Assembly (NCBI GenBank): GCA_035772405.1 | Contig: JAYKKM010000494.1 | Span: 806,001 to 870,000 of the forward strand | Source of the DNA: Chrysogorgia sp. JL179-B06 | Taxonomy: Eukaryota; Cnidaria; Anthozoa; Scleralcyonacea; Chrysogorgiidae | DNA length: 64,000 nucleotides | Direction of reading: 5' to 3' | Shown: in pieces, positions 1 to 13,600 of the stretch | Layout of the letters: each line of letters opens with the position of its first letter | Position numbering within the stretch: the first letter of the stretch is position 1 | Position numbers and translations under genes: made by a program | The notes under the pieces: model-generated | Seen by the model: only the letters and a program-made list of their open reading frames with translations | Told to the model about the DNA's origin: nothing | Databases searched by the model: none

Positions 1-2
1 TC

Positions 3-382
3 GAAAGAAAATGTAACTGCCGAAACAAAGAAGCATGTCCCGAGTGCAAGGAAACTGCTTAGTCCCAAACGTGATTTACCAAGCCGAAGTTAGCCGAGCC
101 GACAGTTTGGATAAGAAACTTTACATTGGTATGACTGCACACCCATTCAAGACCCGCTACAACAACCACAAGAAATCCTTTCGCGACCCGAAATACTCAA
201 ATGAGACCGCACTCTCGAGTTATGTTTGGGGATTAAAAAACGAAGAAAAAGAATTTTCGGTAAAATGGTCCATCTTAAAACGCATGAAATCATACGAAAG
301 TGGAGCGAAGCGGTGCAATCTTTGTATCGAAGAAAAGTTATGCATTATGAAAGCCGACAAAGGACATCTTCTGAACAAATGA
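3..382 (+). pseudogene. Penelope-like element, GIY-YIG endonuclease end (frameshifted)
   Basis: The C-terminal part of a Penelope-like retroelement polyprotein. The longest open piece starts at 35 and gives 115 residues. It shows the GIY-YIG core as VIYQAEV followed by LYIGMT, then FKTRYNNHKKSF, LSSYVW, and a closing Cys-x2-Cys-x3-EK-x-CIM block, in the order expected for the PLE endonuclease. The Cys-rich lead-in expected just before it (CNCRNKEACP) lies in another frame between about 12 and 44, so a frameshift near 44-50 separates the two. The reverse transcriptase part would lie upstream of the window. In intact elements this domain nicks target DNA for retrotransposition. This copy is broken. 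Confidence 0.8.
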
Positions 383-596
383 ACCGAAATTTATTCAAAA
401 TGCCGCCACAGGAATAAATTCTACATAAGCAACCTAAAGCGCTCCAATATCAGCATATGACATCATCACCATTAGTGACACCGTGACGTATGAGTATCTA
501 TAAAAGAATAGTTAAACCAGAATCTCAACAGTTGTCTGAAGATCGTCTCTCGGCGTGAAACTCTGAGTAACAACGAACTGTTTTAAGTAAAGATTC
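383..596 (+). mobile_element. PLE 3' untranslated tail
   Basis: Non-coding sequence between the endonuclease stop and the TA tract. A segment near 537-580 (GTCTGAAGATCG, then GCGTGAAACTCTGAGTAAC) recurs in altered form in the hairpin at 795-979, so both belong to the same element family. No other gene is visible. Confidence 0.5.
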
Positions 597-726
<130 letters not shown>

Positions 727-794
727 TATAAATCTGGTGAATTGAGTTTATACTGTCGGTAGAGTGCTCAATGCATTAATTTGCAAAGCGGAAT

Positions 795-979
795 AAATTG
801 TAGATAAATCAAAGACAAGACATCACTTTGCTGTTACTCCGAGTTTCACGCTTACGCGATCGTCAGACAGACTTTAACCAGACCTTAAATCAGACCTTAA
901 AGTCTGTCTGACGATCGCGTAAGCGTGAAACTCGGAGTAACAGTAAAGTGATGTCTTGTCTTTGATTTATCTACAATTT
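795..979. repeat. 83-bp-arm inverted repeat built from PLE tail sequence
   Basis: Near-perfect palindrome. The arm beginning AAATTGTAGATAAATC at 795 returns inverted, ending at 979, with about 20 bp between the arms. Its centre carries the GCGTGAAACTCGGAGTAAC motif also seen in diverged form at 557. It looks like a tail-to-tail duplication of the PLE end. Confidence 0.85.
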
Positions 980-1058
980 ATATATATATATATATATAAA
1001 TTTTTGTATGCATCAAGGGTGACTGTATATAGCAGTCATCTTCATCCTGCTCATCAGC

Positions 1059-2705
<1,647 letters not shown>

Positions 2706-2707
2706 TT

Positions 2708-2778
2708 AATTATATATATATATATATAATATATATATATATAGCAGTAAAAAATTATTATATATATATATATAATAT
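2708..2778. repeat. TA-rich tract
   Basis: Interrupted TA microsatellite between the SINE-like array and the next MITE. Confidence 0.85.
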
Positions 2779-2785
2779 GTCGATC

Positions 2786-2970
2786 ATAGACCTCTTTCAT
2801 AATGGCGGCCAGTCTAAATATTCTTTTATGTGCATGTAAATTAGCCTTTCTGGCCTCGTTACAAAGCAAAGATTCTTTGGAATTACAGACACACGAACGA
2901 GGTCAGAAAGGCTAATTTAAATGAATATAAAAGAATATTTAATTTGGGTGCCATTATGAAAGAGGTCTAT
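2786..2970. mobile_element. Small TIR element (MITE)
   Basis: Ends ATAGACCTCTTTCATAATGG and its inverse (right end at 2970). The arms run about 70 bp and include the ATTAGCCTTTCTGGCCTCGTT motif in inverted orientation. It has no coding capacity. A related TTAGCCCTTATAGCCTCGTTT fragment lies at 9738. Confidence 0.7.
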
Positions 2971-3284
2971 ACAGAGTGAATGCCTCATTATTTCACGTTT
3001 ACAACCCTTAATAGAGAATGTGATGGAAGTTGCCATGCCAGGTCTGAATAAAAAACAAGGAGTTCAACTTCAAGCAAAGTATGATAAAGAATATCCAGGT
3101 GAGACTATGGAGGTCATGAAATAAAAATTAAAGGAATTTCAAGATTTAGGTGGAAAAGGAAATTTTGTCAAAAACGATTTCTTTCGGGAAAGTTGCATTA
3201 TATTAAGACATTAATATGATTTAGACAATTTCGGGCGTCCATTATTGCCTGTATATACAAACACCAGCCACCCGTAAGTGAGCC
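2971..3284. other. No recognisable gene
   Basis: Non-repetitive sequence. A short open stretch near 3015-3120 (plus strand, ends in TAA) has no recognisable domain and no usable start context. Confidence 0.4.
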
Positions 3285-3920
3285 ACCCGTAGCTCAGTGG
3301 TCTAGCAATCCTTCCAGCCGGAAGGCCGCTAAGTTGCATTTTTCGCAACTGGTCCTGGTTTGGTCTTAAAATGTATGTATTCCAACGCTCGAAATTTTCC
3401 TTCACCATAAATCCTTTCAACATGTAGTTTGATCGAGTGAAATGCCAAATATTACCTATAATATACCCAGAATCTTATCCCGGCATTACCACCATATATA
3501 CAGAACTCGTGACTAGGCTCTCGGCAACGGCTTCCGTAGCTCAGTGGTCAGAGCACTGCACTAGCAATCGCAGGGTCGCGGGGGTTCAATTCCTACCGGA
3601 AGGCCGCTAAGTTGCATTTTTCGCAACTGGTCCTGGTTTGGTCTTAAAATGTATGTATTCCAACGCTCGAAATTTTCCTTCACCATAAATCCTTTCAACA
3701 TGTAGTTTGATCGAGTGAAATGCCAAATATTACCTATAATATACCCAGAATCTTATCCCGGCATTACCACCATATATACAGAACTCGTGACTAGGCTCTC
3801 GGCAACGGTTTCCGTAGCTCAGTGGTCAGAGCACTGCACTAGCTAGCAAGTTCAATTCCAGCCGGAAGGCCGCTAAGTTGCATTTTTCACAACTGGTCCC
3901 GGTTTGGTCTTAAAATGTAT
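3285..3920 (+). repeat. SINE-like array, CGTAGCTCAGTGG family
   Basis: Three units with heads near 3290, 3535 and 3812, spaced 245-277 bp. The head CCGTAGCTCAGTGGTCAGAG (A box) plus GGTTCAATTCC (B box) is tRNA-like. The body contains GTTGCATTTTTCGCAACTGG, a small hairpin. The same family recurs at 27890, 29355, 44730 and 55450. The first unit has lost most of its head. Confidence 0.75.
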
Positions 3921-3935
3921 GAAATAAATATATAA

Positions 3936-3967
<32 letters not shown>

Positions 3968-4055
3968 ATATATTTCTTCGAAAGTAACGTTTAATAACTT
4001 TAATAAAGAACGTTTTTGGGCACTGCACCTTCTTCAGTTTATAACGTAGTTTAAA

Positions 4056-4683
4056 ATGAGACTATATTTTTGTAAAACATTTCTAGGCTGGAGAGATGAA
4101 CAAACCAAAGAGATATACATGGTTCCAAAAACCTTTGTAGATAAAGGGAAAAAAAATCCCAAAAATGGAGTAGAGGCGGAAAGGAAACTTTTCAAAACAC
4201 TCCAAAACTCCAATGATGACGGTTCGCTCTTTAAATATCTCAGCAGCCGAAAAGAAAAATCTGAAAAAGATCCTGCCTTTGTGTTTCATGGACAGAAACA
4301 TGAAGGAACTGAAATTGATTTTATAAAAGTTGACATGACCGGAGTAACTGTGTTTGAGTGTAAAGGAATACAAAGAACTAAACAAGCTCAAGGGAAATAC
4401 GATGATGCCTGCTCGCAACTAAATGAAAGTATCCCAAAGCTTAACATGGAAGATGACATTCCAGTGAACAGTGTCGTCGCATTTCCATTGTGTCAAGAGA
4501 CTAAAATCGATAAAGATGAAAATACTCGTCCACTTTTCAAAGAACATTGCGAGAATTCACCCTCGTATAATAAGTGGCTCAATGAATCCTATCAACAGAA
4601 ATATTTCTCAACAAAGAAGATGACGTTTGAACAATACTTGCAGCTGGTTCAGAAGTTCCTTTCTGTTTATCACACAGGTTCAG
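4056..4683 (+). CDS. NERD-helicase exon 1
   Basis: Carries residues 1-209 and the whole NERD domain. The donor is CAG|GTAATT at 4684. Reading on past it gives a stop after four further codons, which supports a splice here. It ends with one base of a Gly codon (phase 1). Confidence 0.85.
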
Positions 4684-7600
4684 GTAATTTAAAAGTAAAC
4701 AAATAATTTTGCAACGCAACCATGAGGTTATAAACCAGACATAGTTTGACGCTATTCAGGCTAAAATTACCATTAATCCGCGGTACCTGCACTAATATTA
4801 TTACCACTAATGCGATACGTTGTCTGGAGGCTTGATATATCAATAGCGCCCACGCCCCATTGAATCGTGATGACGGTGGTCTATTACCAGAAGCCTATGA
4901 TGGTATAAATGGGGATGCTAACCCTACAACGATCACCCCTGATGAAGATACTAGATTGGAGTGTCATGGACAGTAAGCTAAGTGCCCATAACCTCAAAAT
5001 GTTTTATAGTCTTGTTTGGAAGAAATTTTAAAATGATAAAGTAACTTCTTTTGAAGATTTTCGTTTCTTTGCTTTCTTTTTTAGATATATCAGTTTGTTT
5101 TATATGCAAATGTCTGGAATTTCGTCACACATGCATAATGACTTATTGGAGAAATGTGTATATCTCTTAACGAAATCCTTTAATATCAAGAAGTTTGGTG
5201 TTGTGGGAGAAACGCACACACGTGTTATTCACACTTTCGTGTTTTTATTTCATGAACGCAAAGATATATAACATTCTCTGATAACTTATTTTGCATGTGT
5301 GACGAAATTCCAGATATTTGCATATCAAACAAACTGATATATCTCACAAAGAAAGCGAAGAAGTGAAAATCTTCAAGAGAAGTTACTTTATCATTTTAAA
5401 AGTTCTTCCAAATAAGACATTTTTGAGGTTAGGGGCACTTAAGTGTTCACACGTTTTTGAAAAAGCTATCCACTTTGAAAAAAAGGTGCCAATGCCGTGT
5501 GTAAATCAATTTTGTTTACTCTTATTGCCTAATAACATTAATATTAAACTTAAATTTTCTAATTATATGTAGGATAATTCAGGAAAAATACATGTGGTAA
5601 AATATCACACATCCGGGACGTTTGCGTTGTAATATTAACATAGAACATGCAGTTTTTTCGCAGTGAAATATCGTAATACATGTGTAAAATTGGTTGAAAC
5701 ATTATTAAAAGCTTATCATTGTTCTCGAAGAAGTTAATTTTATTTAATTAAGAATTTAATAAAAAATCGCACTTGTGTTGGACGAAATATTCATGATACA
5801 ACGCGTTCATGAATTCTTCTCGAAAATATTCAGCCCATAAATTACGAACCATGCAGTAAACAGTGTTTCACCAACTGTACAAGATCATTAGGCCCCTCCT
5901 TCACTCTCTTACGAAGGACCTTCGCTCAAAACGTTAAACCTCCTATACACCAACCTTTTACAGTATTTGATTTGTATTTCTACACTACCTACACAGTACA
6001 ACACTTTGATCTCCTTCACACTATTTTGGTAGTACACCAACCTTTTATAGTATTTGATTTGTATTTCTACACTACCTACACAGCACAACACTTTGATCTC
6101 CTTTACATTATTTTGGCAGTACACCAACCTTTTACAGTATTTGATTTGTATTTCTACACTACCTACACAGCACAACACTTTGATCTCCTTCACATTATTT
6201 TGGTAGTACACTGACCAACCTTTTACAGTATTTGATTTGTATTTCTACACTACCTACACAGCACAACACTTTGATCTCCTTTACATTATTTTGGCAGTAC
6301 ACCAACCTTTTACAGTATTTGATTTGTATTTCTACACTACCTATACACAGCACAACACTTTGATCTCCTTCACATTATTTTGGTAGTACACCAACCTTTT
6401 ACAGTATTTGATTTGTATTTCTACACTACCTATACACAGCACAACACTTTGATCTCCTTCACACTATTTTGGTAGTACACCAACCTTTTACAGTATTTGA
6501 TTTGTATTTCTACACTACCTACACAGCACAACACTTTGATCTCCTTTACATTATTTTGGCAGTACACCAACCTTTTACAGTATTTGATTTGTATTTCTAC
6601 ACTACCTATATACACAGCACAACACTTTGATCTCCTTCACATTATTTTGGTAGTACACCAACCTTTTACAGTATTTGATTTGTATTTCTACACTACCTAC
6701 ACAGCACAACACTTTGATCTCCTTCACACTATTTTGGTAGTACACCAACCTTTTATAGTATTTGATTTGTATTTCTACACTACCTACACAGCACAACACT
6801 TTGATCTCCTTTACATTATTTTGGCAGCACACCAACCTTTTACAGTATTTGATTTGTATTTCTACACTACCTACACAGCACAACACTTTGATCTCCTTCA
6901 CATTATTTTGGTAGTACACCAACCTTTTACAGTATTTGATTTGTATTTCTACACTACCTACACAGCACAACACTTTGATCTCCTTTACATTATTTTGGCA
7001 GTATACACCAACCTTTTACAGTATTTGATTTGTATTTCTACACTACCTATACACAGCACAACACTTTGATCTCCTTTACATTATTTTGGTAGTACTCCAA
7101 CCTTTTATAGTATTTGATATTCGGTATACGCAGTATAACATGTTTATATTACTTATTCTATTATTCTAGGTACTTTTAGCCAATATAAGGTACGCGTTAT
7201 TAGTGATCCTGCCGACAACATGGAGAGAGCGACCAAAACTTTCTACACAAAAGAACAAGCAGCAATTTTACATGCTGATCGTTACCAAGATATGTGGATT
7301 GATGGTTGCGCAGGGTCAGGGAAAACGTTTCTGTTGAAAGAACGAGTGGAGTGCTTGGCAGAATATTACAAGACTGAGAAAGAGAAGAAAGTCATTTTAG
7401 TGCTGACTTACAATGTTGCGATAAATAAAGAGATAGAGTAAGAAAAACATGGGGAAAATAGAGGTTACTTCATGGTTGGTGAGCGCGTACGAATTTTATT
7501 CACGAGTGAATTATTACCAGCGAACGAGTGAGCTTGTAATAATTCACGAGTGAATAAAAATCGTACACGCGAACCAACCATGATGTTACTTGTTATTTTA

Positions 7601-10600
7601 TAAGTACTGAGATTTCATTTAGTTCCGAACTAGTTAAAGCGTTTATTTCCTTTTCCTTGTTTCTTTAATTCTTTTTGCTTAGACTGAAGAGCTTTTCTTG
7701 TCTTCTCAAATGCTAAGTCATTGGTAATAGTAAGATTTTCTTAAGATGTCGCTCGAAACTTGCTAATCTTCGGAGCGAAGATGGCCCGTATTCTTTCCCG
7801 TCTTTGGTTCTGACCGAAATGATAAACTCAGACACGTTACTATGGAGGGTGATGTCCGCCAAAATTAATGTTTACATTTTACACTCCAATTTGTACATTT
7901 TGGTATTGCCACAATGCGTTATGACATTAAAGACTTGAATTATGACATGGACGTTTCACGTTTTGTCCTCTGTTTGCTCATTTTGGCCTCAAATTGAGGC
8001 ATATCATGTGTCACAAGGCAAACTTCTTCGGGTAGTCACTAGTCATCAGCTTTGTTTACTTCGTTTGGTTTCAAATCCTTGAATGTTTGAGCTAGATGTG
8101 GCTGAGATTCGCATTTTCTCAATAGTGGTAATGAATATTAAATACACGTATCGTGTTCAAAACAAAGCAAGTGAGCCAGCTTGTGACCAAAATTGCCGTA
8201 TTAACGTATTTAGTTTGGACGAAGAATAATTTGTTTCACACGAATAATACGTCAAATAAATGTGTAACAGGTAAACTTATAAATAAACTTACAAGTTCCG
8301 ATTAGTCGTGCTTTGAAGCTGATTTGTATTAAACTCCTCACCTGCATTGGCACTGGGAAGCAGCTTGTATTAAAAATTACCTTCGACATCATCGGCGTTT
8401 GTGAGTCTCCACTTTGTGTGGCGTTTATTTAGGTGAATCATTCGCCCACGACCAATTTTTCCTCGTCCGAGATAATAATATTGATTGCAATGTTTTGTTT
8501 ACGACAGAGCGAGGAGACTCAAAGTATCTCAATACTTCCGTTCAATCTGTGGTTCAATATGATCACATGAAGGATATGATCCACATAATGTTACGTCATC
8601 ACAATGGAATGTCTCAGGATATGCCTCAATTTGAGGCCAAAATGAGCAAACAGAGGACAAAACGTGAAGCGTCCATGTCATAATTCAAGTCTTTAATGTC
8701 ATAACGCATTGTGTCAATACCAAAATGTACAAATTGGAATGCAAAATGTAAACATTAATTTTGGCGGACATCACCCTCCATACGTTACACCAGGCGTGTT
8801 TTATAGCGCCCTGGTTACACGTATACTCATTCAGTTCCACTGTCGGAATATCTTCAACTTTTCGTACATGCATGTAGTGCATTCTTGGTTTCCAAAAACG
8901 TTTGCAGTAGTTTTACATCTCGTTGTGTTTTTTGTGAAGTGGCTTTGTTTTCTTGTTCGGCAATAAAATTATCAACCGAACCGGCGTTCGCAAATCTTTT
9001 AGACATTTTGAAATTGCTTCCACTAGTTTTCGCGCCAAAAATGACGTCGTTTCCCGTACGATCACTTATCACTAGTGAACAAACATCGTTCGTCCAGTCA
9101 GACGCCACGAACGATGCTTTTTCACTAGTGAAATATCATCGTTCACGTCGCTGATTTGCTGTGGCTAAAATCAGAATGATTATTACGCACTGCCATTTTG
9201 ATGAATAAATCTCAGTATTTATATGATAAATTATTTTATTTGCACCGTCGCATAATTCTACATAATATGCAGCAACGTCTTGACTCCATTTTTTCTCTTC
9301 CCCTTGTTTCTTGGCCAACTGTGGTCCGTAGCCTTGTCTAGGTTTCGGCAGCGTTTGTTTCCATGTTATTTTTGGTGTAGCATGCGCAGGCTAAAGTAGC
9401 CCGAGTGCGTTAGCCTAGCGGGCGTATTGTTAAATATTGGTTTCAACCCGGGTTCAATTTCAAAACAGTAGATGCTCTATCCAGTCTCGTATACAGATCA
9501 GTGTTTATCCCTGCAGGTATAGAAATGTTGGAAAACGTTCTTTACACTTTTCTCAGTGGATTACATACATTAAGGTGACAATCGTATGGAAACATTGTGT
9601 GGATGATCTTAACGGGGGGTTTCTTCACATCTGCAAAGAATGTGACAATAAGACAATTCAAATACATTCGTGTAAAAAATACAGTTTACAACCTCATTCC
9701 AAAATGACGGACAATTTACTGTTTTTTATCTGCATTTAAATTAGCCCTTATAGCCTCGTTTCGTGAGAAGAAAAATTGAGCCGAGACTCAGATGGAGAGC
9801 CATGGTTACAGTGATGTACTGGTTTTATTGATATATGTACTGCCTATGCCGCAGTCACTATATATCAGTAATCCTTAGATATGTTAATATATCCAAGCAT
9901 TACGTAATATCAGCCCCCCAAGGTGCAACTGCTGCTCCACAGTCCCGACAAAACTACGAGGTCTCGTCGTGCAGACTGTCAAGTGTACGGCAACCGCCAT
10001 TGATATTTTTATTAAAGTGGAAATTATGAAACGATAGCAGCGAAGCCTGACAGAGTTTTTTGGTATCTTTCATTAAGATTAGAAAAGAATGTAGTACATC
10101 TTTGTTATTTTTTGTATATATAATATATCGTTGATATTTTTAACTGACATTTACATTTTGTGAAACATAAGGTGCAAACATAACTGTGCAGTTGTGAAAT
10201 TGTGTGATTTACAACATCTCTTAAAACCTGTCTCAAAATACAGGAAATGGCGTTTCCGAGACTTATAACAAATTCAAAAAATTTCAGTGGGAGCATGCCT
10301 CCTGACCCTCCTAGATTGGCTTAATTTATGGACCTTTATTAACATTTACCAACAATGTCTCGGTTATGATTTTCCTTTGTGTTTACGATTTTACATCCAA
10401 CATACATATATTGCTAAAACGAAGTTTAAAATGAACATTTCTTTTCTAGATTATCTTTAGATGGAGTTAAAGAGCTGGTTCGGGTGCAGACCTTTGACGC
10501 CCTCCTTGGTCATATTTTTTTGTCAAGTAATGATAAAAGCACTAAGGTACAACTACAATAAAAATATATTAATAACGTAGTTAACTTAACCAAGATAGAT

Positions 10601-13600
10601 TTAACGAATATGATCATTCCATATACTTTATTATAAAAGTTAACAAGTATAGTTCAAGAAACGTTTCTTGATTGTTTTTAAAATACTAATACTACAAGAA
10701 AAACATATTTTGACTGAAAATTTAAAATGAATATGACACCAAATTTTTGTTGTTTGGACTGATTCAATACTTCGAAATTCGGTATTTGACCATTCAGCAA
10801 GTTCATTTATAATTTATTCAGCAAGTTCATTTATAATTTATTCAGCAAGTTCATTTATAATTTATTCAAGTTTTTATAAGAGCGCCAAGATGGCTGCCAT
10901 GTTTTCTTTTCTCTCTGTGATATTATTATTTCTGCTGTTGTTACTCAACCTGCTGATTATCGATCCTAGTCTGCAGGCTTTGCCTAATGTTTCTGGAAGT
11001 ACATACAATAATCTATATTGCTATTTGCCGAGGAATTTGGTGATTCTCGAGCATGTTGTTCTACGCCGTGTCGGGTCGGCTTTGATGTTGACTTCTGCCC
11101 GTGGGTTTCATCGCTCAACTTTGATAAAATGGACAAAGCGTGGAGGTATTTGCTTATCGATTCCTGGTCATGATCTTCCCTTACAAATAACTATATACAT
11201 GGATATTGCTATTAACCCTGGTCCTTTGGCGAAGCTGTTGAACTTAAATCTTGGTGGGAATCTGCAGTATCCGATGTCGCTAATTTACATGTACATGTAG
11301 GTTATTTGTCAACAACAACGGCGTACTCTCGAAGTCAGCTTTTTCGTATTCGTGACACTATTCGCTGCATGATCTCTCCATCTATGTGTTCTCACCTAAA
11401 ACCACATGGGCTCCTGATGTTTAGAGGAAAAAGGGCAGGAAAACGAAGGATAATGATCAAAAGTTATGTACAAAATAATGTAAATTACTTACAACCTATT
11501 CCTGTGAGAGTTTCTTCTCGACATGTCACGCAGCGCTATGATGAATGTTCAATTAAACGCAGTACAAACTCTCGAAATTTAATCGCCGTTACCTGTTCAC
11601 CTTTAATTCCAACATTCACGCCATCCAAGGCGTTTGAGTTCTGTTTACTCAACGCAAGGTCGATCAAGAATAAGACTACAGCAATACATGAATTTGTTAT
11701 TGAAAACAACGTAGATGTGATAGCGTTGACAGAAACTTGGCTTGTATCAGGTGATCAGGACAGAGTGGTTATTAGTGACATTACACCAAGAGGCTATGTC
11801 TTCAGGCATGTTCCGAGAGAAGGTCGTGGGGGTGGAGTGGCTTTGATGTTCAAAAAAACAGTTGATCTAAAAATTAATTCTGCCAAAAAATTCAAATCAT
11901 TTGAACACATTGACATGGTAATGAGATCACCCAAGCCACTTCGGATTGTTGTGATTTATCGCCCACCGCCTAATAAAGGAAATAAACTGACTAGGGAAAT
12001 GTTTGACACTGAATTTTCGGCTCTTCTTGAACAACTTGCTATTGATCGTAGAGAGGTGCTCATAACAGGTGATTTTAACTTCCATGTTGATGATAAGAAT
12101 AATGCTCCTGCTAAGCGTTTTATCGATATGCTCCATTCATTCGACTATAAACAACATGTGAAAGATGTAACTCATAAATGTAACCATACATTGGATCTGG
12201 TCATCACACGAACCCAAGAGACATTTCTCTATAACATCTCTGTATCTTATCCTGCTTTGTCTGACCACTATGTGGTTCATTGTAAACTTCTTTTATCGAT
12301 ACAGAAGCCTAAAAGGTATTGACTCATCCCGCTTCTGTAGCGACGTAGTGAGTTCTGGTCTACTGGGTTGATCAGTACAATAAGACCCTATCCTCGATAT
12401 TAGATGACCACGCCCCTGTCAAGAAAAAGATCATTACTCTTCGTCCCAGGACACCCTGGTTTACTGATGATATCCAAACAGAAAAGGTTATGAGAAGACG
12501 GCTGGAACGACGATGGCGGAAATCTAGGTTGATGATCGACCGTGAGTTATACATGTGGTGCTGTTCATAAACTCATATCTAACTCCAAGATGGAGTATTA
12601 TTCTGAGTTGATAAGTGGCCTAGAGACCGATCAAATACAGCCACTTAAGACAATAGAACCCTTGCTCAAAGGTCGGACCGTTACAGTATCCTACTTGTGA
12701 CTCCAACGAGCAGCTGGCAAATAAATTCGCTGACTACTTTGAAAGAAAAATAGATATGATCAGAAGCGATTTGGCCTCCAGGAGTTTAGACCTACATAAT
12801 CCATTTCCTGATTCTGACCTACAGCAATGTGAGATGCAACTTCGACAGTTTACTCCTGTAACTGATGCTGAACTAGCAAGACTTATTGGAAAAATTTCTA
12901 AAAAATCTTACATCCTTGATCCTATTCCTGCCTCGGTCCTAAAGTGTTGCTTCGGCAACCTACTTCCTGTGATTACAAAGATGGTGAATTTGTCGTTGGA
13001 AAATTCTGTTCTATCACCAACCTTAAAATCTGCTTCATTGAACCCGCGCCTCAAGAAAGCTCAGTTGTACTGTGAAGAGTTCAGTAGCTTTCGACCCATT
13101 TCCAACTTACGGTAACATTTGTTTCTAAGTGTATTGAAAAAGTTGTTGCTTCACAAACATGGCGTCATGTCAAGGACAATAGCATGGGTGAAATACTCCA
13201 ATCAGCATACAAACAATACCATAGTACTGAGACCGCCTCAGTTAAAGTGCAAGATGACATTTTACGCGCTTTGGATAATAACTGTTCAGTCATTCTTTTG
13301 CTAATAGACATGTCAGCGGCGTTTGATACCGTGGACCATGATATACTCCTTGCCCGTCTTTCGCAGAGATTTGGAATTGTTGATAGTGCGTTAGAGTGGT
13401 TCAGATCTTATCTCACCAATCGTCAACAAGTTGTCTATGTTTCTGGTACTCACTCATCTAGGCGTCCGCTTCGTTGTGGGGTTCCTCAGGGTAGTGTCCT
13501 TGGATCTATCCTTTTTCTGTTATATACATCACCCCTTGGAGATATCATGAGGAAGCACAATGTTAATTTTCATCTGTATGCAGATGATGCTCAATTATAC

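Noticed and set aside
5909..7069. ORFs reading YFYTTYTAQHFDLL and its antisense
   Set aside because: 87-bp intronic minisatellite.
7220..7441. A separate small P-loop protein starting at 7220
   Set aside because: It is the middle of exon 2; splice sites and phase join it to exons on both sides.
8414..8683. 89-residue ORF inside the 942-bp TIR element
   Set aside because: No domain, and the end runs into the inverted arm; most likely chance.
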